From: Rhizopus arrhizus
Taxonomy: Eukaryota > Mucoromycota > Mucoromycetes > Mucorales > Rhizopodaceae
Assembly: GCA_024220505.1 (NCBI GenBank)
Contig: JAKZZE010000004.1
Location: 1,116,001 to 1,180,000, forward strand
Reading direction: 5' to 3'
DNA: 64,000 nt
Shown here: one piece after another, positions 55,680 to 64,000 of the stretch
Layout: every line of letters begins with the position of its first letter
Numbering within the stretch: position 1 is the stretch's first letter
Translations under genes and position numbers: made by a program
Notes under the pieces: generated by a model
What the model saw: the letters and a program-made list of their open reading frames with translations, nothing else
What the model was told of the DNA's origin: nothing
Databases searched by the model: none

Positions 55680-56285
55680 TTCTTTCTAAAAGGTAAGTTC
55701 TTAACATTATATATATTCTATTTCTATTCTTATGGTATTTTTTTTTTTAGTAAAGTTGTGTTTGTTCCTTTCTTGATGTTTTAAATGGTCTTTATAAAGT
55801 CTCTCCCATGATTATCATTGCTTCTTTTACTTGTTAGTATAAGCTTGGCTGATGCTTTTTTTTCTTTTTTTTTATCTCATGATCCATCTAAAGCAAGGTA
55901 CTATTACTTTTACTATATACTCGATAGCTAATAATTATTATAGATGCGTACTGCTTCCTTTTTTACTTGTTGGTAAAGCTTAGCAAGGTTTTTCTCAGCC
56001 CATGTAAAGAAAGGTACTATTACTTTTATTACATATACACGATAGCTAATAACTATTATAGATGAATGCTGCTCTGCTTTGGCCTTTTCTATCTCTTTTT
56101 TGCCTTTGCTTTGGTTCTTAAGTACTGATGTCTTTTCTTTTGCTTTAAGTGCCCAAGTCCTTGAATCCTTGTGTCTCTGAATCCTTGAGCTTGGCTTTTT
56201 TTTTAAAATTTTTTTTTGAGTTCCACGAGATTAATTGATGTATTTTTAGATTAGATGCTGCTATCCTGATGACATTAGGTAAGTC
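55680..56285 (+). other. Splice-site-rich segment divergent from the A3 gene
   Basis: Two near-identical 46-48 bp intron-like units GTACTATTACTTTTA...TTATTATAG at 55898-55943 and 56014-56061, an upstream donor GTAAGTTCTTAAC after AAAAG, a TTTTTAG acceptor near 56250, and a final donor GTAAGTCAAG after GACATTAG (56279). Equivalent segments lie on the minus strand of A1 (17780-18420), A2 (45910-46555) and A4 (26020-26640). Intervening blocks are mostly hydrophobic-coding but frames are not conserved between copies. Possibly a multiply spliced non-coding transcript that starts near the accessory gene promoter and runs outwards. Confidence 0.45.
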
Positions 56286-56397
56286 AAGTACACTTTTAAA
56301 ACGTTACTAGCAAAGAAATACTATATATTATTATCATTTTATTTAAATAAAAAAAAAGCTATTTTTTATAAACCAAATCCCTATTTTTTTTGTATAT

Positions 56398-56540
56398 ATA
56401 AAGCAATATTTATTGCAATATGAATGGTCAATAAAGAAGTATATAAAGCAATATAAGTGGTTCATAAAGAAGTATATAAGGCAATATGAGTGGTCAATAA
56501 AGAAGTATATAAGGCAATATGAGTGGTTTATAAAGAGCAA
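56398..56540 (-). repeat. Subterminal repeat array of A3
   Basis: Four units on the minus strand of the same 33-bp repeat (GCAATATAAGTGGTTCATAA in the plus reading). Confidence 0.72.
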
Positions 56541-56878
56541 AAAGACAAATAAAGTAATGATTTAAAAAGTATCATTGGTTGCCAAATTATTTCTAACGTA
56601 GAATAGACTACGAAAAGCAGCTAACAAGAGAGACGCCTTCGCAGAAGGACAATTGGGTCTGTGTAAATCTACTTAGAGCTATGGATTATCTTTTTCGTTA
56701 ATATCGGCACCAAACAGGGACGCAGAATATATTGACAGACTTTTTGGTATGTAAAGGGTGCCGATATTGACGTCGGCATAAATACCGATTCAATCACAGC
56801 GTTTGGCATCGTTAAACAGAAAAGCATATTGTTAAAAATTAACAGTGTGCAGAGTTTGCACGATTATTTGCAGTGTCT

Positions 56879-57364
56879 GGACATGCAGGTTCGAATCCTG
56901 CCTTCCTCGCACCGTCTCTTCCACGCACGGTCACATGACTTCCTTAACGTGCGTCGTCTCTGGCTTTCGGTGTGTCCCGCCTGTGTGTTGCGTTGCGTGC
57001 CAGCTGGGTATCTGGTCCACCTTCCCTCCCTTTCGGTGTCCCCGTTGGCATTCCTTTCTGTTCTCTCTTTCCTCCCTGGGTTTTGACGCCGCTGCTGTTC
57101 TGGTCGGTCTGTGTTGTGTGCTGTTTGGTGAGCAGCATTATCAGCGTTGCAAGGATGCCCACCTCGGGCTTAATGAAGCATGTCTCTCTCTCTCTGTTCT
57201 AAGTCTTCGTCTGTCGCTTCAGCTAAAATAATTGCCCTGCTTACCCTCCCTTCCCTTCCCCCTTAAACAGTTTGTATGCTTTCCCAGTTCGTTCTGTGGT
57301 CAAGCAATTAATGACACATATGTCGCCTGCATATTTGACCAATAAAAAAATAAAAAGTTTCGTC
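56879..57364 (+). mobile_element. SINE3, remainder
   Basis: From GGACATGCAGG to the tail TTTCGTC; followed by the junction TAAACTAAGAACGC at 57365-57378. Removing A3 and one TCT gives 543 bp, the same length as SINE1. Confidence 0.87.
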
Positions 57365-57378
57365 TAAACTAAGAACGC

Positions 57379-59915
57379 CCAGTGGTCGTATACCCCTTCT
57401 CTCTGGCGTCAAGCACAGGTGGTCCCCATCCACAAAAAGGGTAATCCTACCTCGCCAGGGAACTATCGTCCAATCTCCTTGACCTCCATTGTCCGCAAGC
57501 TCTTTGAGATGTGTCTCTTTCCCTCTGTTGAAGATGTCTCTCCTCCGCTCGATGTAGTTCAAGGTGGTTTCCGTCACCAGCGTAGTGCATTGGATCAAGC
57601 TCTCTGTCTCCATGATCTGATGCACTCTTACCGACGCCGACACAATCATTATCCTGTGGTCGCTTTCCTGGACATCAAGTCAGCCTATGATACAGTCGAT
57701 CGTCGTATCATATGGCAATCGATGCTCGCCTCTTCTGCTCCTCTGTCCTTGGTGTCCTTGTTGGCCAACATGTTTGATGATGTCTCGGTGTCTGTGTTGT
57801 TGCAGAACAATGTCTCTGATCCGTTTGTGCCGAGTACAGGTGTCCTTCAGGGCTCTGTCTTGAGTCCTCACCTGTACTCGATCTATGTCAACACATTGCC
57901 AGCTCTGCTTCGTTCTGCTGCCTCTGCAACAACCACCTCGGTGCTATCGGTGTCTCCTTCTGGTCCTCTTGGTCCTGGTGCTCTGGTCGCTGATGGTCTT
58001 CCCTTTGGTCCTTTGGTTGGTACTGCTGCTTTGTCTTCCTCGTCTCTGTCGCCCACACCCATCAACAGTCTGTTGTATGCGGATGATGTGGCGCTGGTTG
58101 GGTCTGCTAGCGAAGTTCGGCATATGCTGGACCTAGCGCAGATCCACTCCTTGACTCTTGGTTACAAGTGGAGTCCACCAAAGTGTGCCGTCCTTAATGC
58201 ACCTACTGCCACCTCAAGTCGGTATGTTCGAATGTCATTATATGATCAAGACCTTCCCTCTGTTGAGGAGTTTACTTATCTTGGTGTGCCCTTTGATGGT
58301 AAGGGTATTTCTGTCTCTGCTCTGATAAAGCATCGCGCTTCTGGTACTTTTGCTGCCATGGCTCAGCTCCATTCGATGGGACTCAACCGTCAAGGCTTTA
58401 CTCTGCTGCTCTCTTCTCGTCTGTTCGCTGCGTTCATACGTCCTAAGCTTGAGTATGGCCTAGCCATTGCTCAACTTACAAGAAAGGACTATGACGAACT
58501 CAATCGCGCGCAAGACCGATGTCTAAGGATGCTTGTCGGTGGTCATCGAACTGCTTCAACTGTGGTGCTTCGGCACATAACGAACCTACCATCGATGACA
58601 TTTCGAGCTGATACCTTGGTTCTCAAGTTTTGTCTTCGCTTCAATGGCCTTCCTGACGACTGCCTCTTGTCTCTGCTGTCTTCTTCTGTTTCGTCGTCAT
58701 TGCTGACACAGCTCCGTAAGCGGCAAATTGTTCTTGATTACCCTTCGGATGCTCCTCTCTCTTCTTCTCGTCTTGCTTCTTGGTTGCGAAGGTATCGTCA
58801 AGACCAGTTTCAAAGCTTCTTACAGTCCACCCCCCAGGTTCTCATCCGCGCTTGTCGTCCTGTTCTTCGGGTGGATCCCATCCTGTACTTGCCTGCCTCC
58901 CGTGCTGACCGGTCTCGTCTTGTTAGATGGCGCATGGGTTGGATCCCAGGCAAGCCTGCTCCCTGTTCCTGTGGTCTTGGCGATACTTCTCGCTCGCATC
59001 TCATGGTCTGTACCTTGGTTCCTTCTGCTCTTTGGTGCTGCTTGCCTGTTCCGCCGCCTGACTATGTGGGTCACCACATAGACTATGTCTTGAACTTGCT
59101 TCCTGTCTCTGCTTCTGCTCGGTGTCCGCCTTTCTGGTCCGCTCTTTGTCAGATCCTCTGTCACTTTGACAAGATCTGTCATCCTTGTTTAGAATAGGGG
59201 AGTTTTAGGTAAATATAATATAGCAATCAAAGATAAAGAAATACTGTTAGAACTTGGTATCTCTTTATTAAGTTAAGATAACTATGATTCGATAAAAAAA
59301 AAATTCTACATGTAAAAAGTGAGAGTATTTATAGACATGATACGGATAAAGAATTAGGACAGATTTATAATCAACATGACAGAATAGATGATTACTATTT
59401 CTAATTATTAGTTTAGCCTGTTCCTAGCTTGTATTGTCAATTATGCTATTGGGATGGTTTCAGATATAACTATTTAAGGAGACGGTACGGATGGATATAA
59501 AGATCCTTAGTTCCGTGATTGGATATCATTGTTAACAATAATATCTCAGTCAGGATAAATGTTTTCATGACTAATGATGATCCGGTAAGTAATCGTCATT
59601 CCTTATTCAACATGCTCATACTATCACTAAACTATATTACAACCATGTCATCTTATTTGACTATGTGAAGCTAATATGAATAAAGCTTAATATAAAAATC
59701 TAATCAAAGTATTTTATTGATCTGTGTTGGGAAGAATGTTATAAATGATTCCAAGTTATGTCAATATATTATTCAGGATCATATCTGATTCCTTTTACTA
59801 AAATAAAGTGACTATAATCTTATGTATCCTTAACAATCCTGACATCGAGTACAACTCGTCTTCTCTGCCAGGTCAAGTCTGGATTGACAAGTCCTCTGCT
59901 GCTGCTGTTCCATAA
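57379..59915 (+). pseudogene. LINE reverse transcriptase (5' truncated, LTR-interrupted)
   Basis: Open from 57379 to 59185 and, after removing the LTR and one ATCCT copy, to a stop at 59913-59915. RT blocks visible: VVPIHKKG and NYRPISLTSIVRKLFE (fingers), VAFLDIKSAYDTVDR (first Asp), GVLQGSVLSPHLYSIYVN, and the catalytic YADD in LLYADDVALVG. About 55 Ser/Gly/Pro-rich residues lie between the last two, longer than usual. C-terminal to RT are YLGVPFD, the thumb region and a CCHC-like motif CSCGLGDTSRSHLMVC near the end, as in several LINE clades. It would prime on its nicked target and copy its own or SINE RNA. Endonuclease type unknown because the N-terminus is lost. Confidence 0.88.
59186..59835 (-). 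repeat. Solo LTR in LINE1, TSD ATCCT
   Basis: 650 bp with TGTTTAGAAT...CCTTAACA ends and a perfect 5-bp duplication ATCCT (59181-59185, 59836-59840). The minus strand carries the better TATA box (CTATAAATACTC near 59325) and AATAAAGAG, so I place it on minus. It splits the RT frame, which resumes in register afterwards. Confidence 0.82.
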
Positions 59916-60387
59916 TGACAAGCGCTCGGATCCACCCTCTGGCTTCTACCTCCCACTGCCAAACCATTTTAGTGCACGATGCGGAGGAGACCATGGTGTT
60001 GACGAGTTGCTCAGTAGTTAGCGTATCCATTGGCCTTTTCTCTTTCCTTTTTTTCGCTCTTGTGTGCTCTGCGAGTGTTTTTTGATTCTTGTCTTTTCTC
60101 TTTTGTTTCTTGAGTATGACTATCATGATATTTATCGCTTGTCAATATACTCCTTCTATATTAATAAAAATCTTCGTCTAAACTAAGAACGCACTTTTCT
60201 TTCGCTTTTGGTTAAAAAGGTAAACTTGACTTTTTTTTGGAAAGCCGATATCTCTGTCAAATCTATCCATCCATCAACAATTTTTACATCAATCGACTCC
60301 TTTTGATCTATACTTTTATTTGGTACAACTCATATCTCGATATCTTTCATACTTGTTGCTTAATCGTTGCTGAAAGTTTGCATCCAA

Positions 60388-60864
60388 ATGTCAACAACAA
60401 GAAATACTAGAGGATCAAAAATCCTGAATGCCGCCGCCGGACCCAATTCGTCCGACCACGAAGTCACAGTTCAGAACCTAAGTCACGCACTTCAAGAGGT
60501 AACGACTAGACTCTCAGCCTTAGAACAGTTCAAGCTGGAATTGGAGACTTTGAGAGGTGAGAATGCTCGCCTCGTACAAGTTACTGAATCTCAAGCCAAT
60601 GAGATTGCTTCTCTGCGTGCTCAGTTAGCCGCACACACTCCCGGGGTCCCTACAAGCACCCCAAGTTCAAATGCCGCCGTTTCTTCTCCTGTTGCTCCTG
60701 CTGCTGCTAACGCGCCCGTTTCTTCGCCCTCCTTGGGTACTGCTGCCTCGTCTTGGGCTACTGTTGTTTCTCGTTCTACAAAGAATAAACTCCGTCGCCG
60801 TGCCGCTGCTGCTCGTGGTTTTCAACCTGTAACAGGTGAGCAAGGATTTGACTACGTCTACATA
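60388..60864 (+). pseudogene. LINE2 ORF1 protein, truncated by mariner
   Basis: Start MSTTRNTRG at 60388 (an ATG seven codons upstream is also in frame). Coiled coil at residues about 35-80 (LEQFKLELETLRGENARLVQ), Ala/Ser/Pro-rich linker, then a basic stretch (SRSTKNKLRRRAAAARGF) and FDYVYI, the start of the folded domain equivalent to YKFLYLP in the ORF at 43551. The reading continues after the mariner for eight codons before the next transposon. Same plan as 43551-44330 but different sequence, so two LINE lineages are present. Confidence 0.75.
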
Positions 60865-62494
60865 CAGTAGCGGACAAAACTGGTGCACAAAAATTAAAAT
60901 CAACATTGTATCTCCGCCATATGTCTGCGACTTTTGTGGCATATACCATCTGAAAGACAGTCCAAAATATACATTATGTTATGTAAACCGGAACTGTGCC
61001 GGACATCCCCCAGGCATAAGGTCATTTTTAGTGATTTTTTGCATATTTCAATTTTCGCCAAAAATGTAGTGCTTGTCTAGCCTTCTTTCAATTTTCCCCA
61101 TATCTCTCCCGTTTGCTTTCAGATTTCACAGCATATTAGTAAATTTTAGTAGCTCTTAAAAAATATATAAAACTGTACTTATTTTGTATTTCCCATTGAG
61201 TCCCCCCTTTTGTTTTTACCCTATTCACTATAACAAAGTACTAGCCTTATATGTTTAAGAAAATAAGCAACTGTAAAAACGAAACTCTGAGATCTCGAAC
61301 ACGCCTAGTTCGTACGACAGCAGATATTTCTAGAGTAACAAGGATCTCTAAATGGACAATCAACAGGAGAAAGAGGGAAGAAAGAAACTTAATGTCTTGT
61401 GATCATGAAGGTATTCCGCTATTAGCCTGAAAAGTTATTAGTTCAGTCATCAACCTAGAGCTTGGACAAGGTCCGCTACACACAGTTCCTGATGCTCAGC
61501 ACATTGTGAGGACCTTAAGATACAGTGTTAGCAGACTGTCAGTCTAAAGGCACAGTAGGAAGCTAGATTTTGAGTCCGGAAGTAAGGAATCGAAGAATTT
61601 CATCAGCTGTATTAGCCGGAAAAAGCGATGAATGTGGTATCACGACAAGCCATTGTATACAATAGAGGGCTGGAAGTCTGCTATCTTTAGCAATGAAACA
61701 AATATGAACATTATGGATGCAGATAGTATACACTAATATTGAAAGCAAGTCGAGCAACCTGAGCGATTTTTTCACGGTGATCAAACAATGAAGCATGCTG
61801 GCTGCTCTGTTATGTTTTAAGGCTGTATTAGATATTGAGGACCAGAATATGTGTGTCAGGTATACGATGGTATAATGAACTCATAAATATACACATATAT
61901 TTCGCTTACTTCATACCACAAAAGCCTAGCGTATAGTAGTCTAAAACGTCGTAATCTCTCGTTTCAGTATGACAATGACACAAGGCACAAGTCAACGCAT
62001 GTCATAAACTCAATATTTGATAACAGCGCTTCTGTGCTACAAGTTTAGCCGCCACTAATCCCGGCCTAAGTCCGCTTAAGCATGCCAGGTGGCAATTGAT
62101 GGCAAAGGTATGATGATACGACACTAGATCAAAAAGGGTCGATGATCTTTGGAAAAGAATAGTTAAAGAGCCGGGTTCTTTTACTGAAAATGATATACAC
62201 GCATATTATTAGCATATGCAAAGAAGAATATCCGATAATATCAAGAGATGAGATGATTATATAAAGTCTAAGATTTTAGCCACTTTTGCGGTTTTTAGAA
62301 AATATAAGATTTTATAAATTCAAAGCACGCTTATCGCTCAGTTTTAACAATGTCATGCTTAGAACATACATAGATTACAATGACTAGTATATCCTCCTTC
62401 TAGTACAGTTTCATGACTATTGCAATTACCATGAGCAGGTAATGGTAGTTAAAAGCTAAAAAAAAGTTTTGTGCACCAGTTTTGTCCGCTACTG
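60865..62494 (+). mobile_element. Decayed mariner/Tc1-like element, copy 2
   Basis: 1630 bp, ends CAGTAGCGGACAAAACTGG and complement, flanked by TA (60863-60864, 62495-62496). Transposase remnants on plus: an HTH-like RTTADISRVTRISKWTINRR near 61310-61365 and YDNDTRHKSTHV near 61970. Many stops. Nearly identical to copy 1 at 38989-40618, including most disabling changes. Confidence 0.88.
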
Positions 62495-62519
62495 TACCTC
62501 GATCCCGTAAAATGACATA

Positions 62520-64000
62520 CAGTGGGTCAAAAAACTGCACCAACCTAACCTAATTTTTCGGAAATAAGAGCATAGGTCTGTCAGTTTTATAGTAAACATT
62601 ATGAAACTTGAACCAAACAAAGTTAATACTATTATGATTTATTGACAAAACTTTCAAAGTCAGAAGCTGAGTATACACTTAAAGCGCGCCCAGAAAAAAG
62701 CGGAGGTCGGTTGGTGCAGTTTTTTGACTTTTAAAATAAAAGTGGGTTTGACACTATATGCCCGGACTGAGGCCATTCCGGCAGATTTAAATTAGTCTGT
62801 GGAGTATGTAGTCACACTGGGGATCTTAAAATAAACTTTTTTGCAATTATTTTCCTTTTTTTTTCTTTCCTACTTTACCCAAACGCATCATACATCGCCA
62901 GTGTCTATCCATCATTAGAAATGCCCAAAACGGTTCCATTCGATGTTCAAAACAGTATCAAACCACTATTGGAAGATAGCGTTGACCCCACAGTCATTGG
63001 GAAACGAGTTTGAGTGCATAGAAATACCGTTAATAGGTATGCAAATAACTGGATGCATAATAGAATACGTAAAAGCGGAGATAAATCGAGCATTGTGGCA
63101 AAAACAACGCGTCGATACATCAAGAGACAAGTACTCACAGGTTGTTTGAAGACTGCCAAGGATGTTCAAATGAAGTTGGAGGAGCTTGGACACCCTATGT
63201 CGTATCAATCGGCCATTAATGTTTTACATTCAGTTGAAATTTATGCTGAGATCAAAAAGAAGAAGCCATTATTGACTGAAAAGCATAAGAAGGCTCGATT
63301 GACATGGGCAAAAAAGCATCAATACTGGACAGTACATGATTGGCGACGTGTGATATTTTCTGGTGAGACCAAAATTAACATTTGGGGCTCGGATGGTTGC
63401 AAATATTATTGGAAGAAAAAATGCGATCGTTTACAGCCCCACCATATCGACGTTACTGTGAAGCATGGAGGCGGCGGTCTCATGTTATGGGGTTGTATAA
63501 CCAGCGCAGGACCTGGATACGCATGTCAGGTCTATGATGGTACCATGAATTCAGAGCTATACCAAGAAATTCTTGCTACAAGTCTGAAGGACACCATGAA
63601 GTACTATGGTCTGAATTAGAAACCATCGGTATTTCAGCACGTCAATGATCGTAAACATCGGTCAAATTTCACAACGCAATGAATGAAAGATAGGGGCATG
63701 GTTTACATGGACGATTGACCATCACAAAGTCCAGATCTTAATCCTGTTGAACATGTATGGCATCATTTGAAGTTAAAGCTGAGCATGTATGATAATAGGG
63801 CGACCAGCATCCATGAACTGTGGGAAAGAGTCGAAAATGAATGGAATTCGTTTACTAAGAAACAATGCATCAAATATATAGACAATTTGCCCGACAGAAT
63901 ACAAGCAGTATTAGCAGAAAAGGGTGGATCCACTCGATTTCAAGAAAGTCAAAAAACTGCACCAACCGACCTCCGCTTTTTTCTGGGCGCGCTTTAAGTG
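62520..64000 (+). mobile_element. Tc1-like element, right end beyond window
   Basis: The left end CAGTGGGTCAAAAAACTGC follows TA (62518-62519). An inverted internal copy of the same motif (GGTGCAGTTTTTTGAC) lies near 62720-62735 and matches the start of the right inverted repeat at about 63947-64000. The long TIR is therefore at least 55 bp, probably about 215 bp, with the motif at both edges as in the element at 34496-36141. One broken transposase. Confidence 0.85.
62921..63940 (+). pseudogene. Tc1 transposase, inactivated
   Basis: Start MPKTVPFD at 62921. In-frame TGA at about 63011-63013 inside the HTH (V-stop-VHRNTVNRY); a TAG after MKYYGLN (63617-63619) precedes the second catalytic block. 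The first catalytic Asp is changed: VIFSGETKI instead of SDETKI. The second block reads FQHVNDRKHRS, where Tc1 has D before N. The Glu block SPDLNPVEHVW is kept (about 63732), and the frame then runs to GGSTRF. Several independent lesions show it is dead. Confidence 0.87.

Larger units (their letters stand above)
52431..56875 (-). mobile_element. CACTA-like element A3 with intact accessory gene (4.45 kb)
   Basis: 13-bp TIRs as in A1, TSD TCT at 52428-52430 and 56876-56878, orientation opposite to A1, A2 and A4. From its left: right-end block, transposase exon 1 (plus strand, 53793), a long poly(T) (about 53709-53755), accessory gene (minus), splice-rich segment (plus), subterminal repeats. 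An internal deletion removed all of the transposase after exon 1 but spared the accessory gene. Immediately subterminal bases differ from A1 at both ends, only the 13 bp being shared. Confidence 0.88.
57379..60178 (+). mobile_element. LINE1 (non-LTR retrotransposon, 5' truncated)
   Basis: Starts inside the RT frame immediately after the SINE3 junction and ends ...AATAAAAATCTTCGTC before TAAACTAAGAACGC (60179-60192). It shares the terminal TTCGTC and the target duplication with the SINEs. A 650-bp solo LTR (59186-59835) interrupts the end of the RT ORF. No endonuclease region remains in this copy. Confidence 0.88.
60193..62519 (+). mobile_element. LINE2, 5' end (interrupted by two transposons)
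   Basis: Begins directly after the LINE1 junction with ACTTTTCTTTCGC. Contains a leader of about 195 bp and ORF1, which is broken by a mariner (60865-62494) and then by a Tc1-like element from 62520. The 24 bp between them continue ORF1 in frame (PRSRKMTY). This appears to be a true LINE 5' end, unlike LINE1. Confidence 0.75.

Noticed and set aside
57308..57649. 113-codon minus-strand open frame over the SINE3/LINE1 junction
   Set aside because: Antisense shadow of the RT gene crossing the boundary of two elements; cannot be a conserved gene.

Overview
This window looks like a transposon graveyard and nursery from a very AT-rich early-diverging fungus. Mucoromycota is my best guess. The reasons are short GT-AG introns of about 45-75 bp, chromodomain Ty3/gypsy elements with a fused Gag-Pol, CACTA/Plavaka-like, Merlin and many Tc1/mariner elements, and long poly(A)/poly(T) runs. 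I see no convincing host protein-coding gene. The only host genes I can support are tRNA-Leu(CAA) at 29995-30077 and tRNA-Gly(UCC) at 44680-44750 (minus). A degenerate tRNA-Arg-like sequence lies at 432-520.

Layout. Positions 1-3279 are AT-rich, with one old LTR remnant. Positions 3280-17217 are a 5'-truncated copy (B1) of a CACTA family I call B. It was split by a chromodomain Ty3 element (4347-16531), which was itself split by a second, apparently intact Ty3 element (8643-14858). Positions 17221-19889 are A1, a non-autonomous member of a second CACTA family (A, 13-bp TIR CACTGCAAATAAT, 3-bp TSD). It is followed by an intact Merlin element (19890-21951), a Tc1 fragment, the right part of an A element with the start of its transposase (A5, to 24737), and A4 (25439-29937), which carries an intact four-exon accessory gene. 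From 30080 to 44600 there is a pile of solo LTRs, Tc1/mariner elements, a gag fragment and an ORF1-only non-LTR retroposon. One old solo LTR (38008-44583) contains at least six later insertions whose order can be read from their TSDs.

From the 5' end of the tRNA-Gly gene (44750) to about 62.5 kb runs a head-to-tail array, SINE1-SINE2-SINE3-LINE1-LINE2. Each unit is joined to the next by the same 14-bp sequence, TAAACTAAGAACGC, which is the complement of the first 14 bases of the tRNA-Gly gene. This indicates repeated site-specific insertion at one tRNA gene. SINE2 and SINE3 were later hit by CACTA elements A2, B2 and A3, all within the loop of the variable-arm hairpin of the tRNA-like SINE head. 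The array ends in decayed mariner/Tc1 elements that run off the window.

How the parts relate. Families A and B share an architecture: an accessory gene of four phase-0 exons, a transposase gene (seen only in A, only as its first exons) reading towards it from the other end, subterminal repeats, and on the opposite strand a chain of splice-site-bounded short segments. The internally deleted copies A3, A4 and B2 lost the transposase but kept the accessory gene open, which suggests that protein matters. The accessory family, its hairpin-directed targeting, the tRNA-Gly-anchored LINE/SINE pair, the tRNA-like sequence inside the Merlin TIRs, and the ORF1-only retroposon are the most interesting parts of the window.
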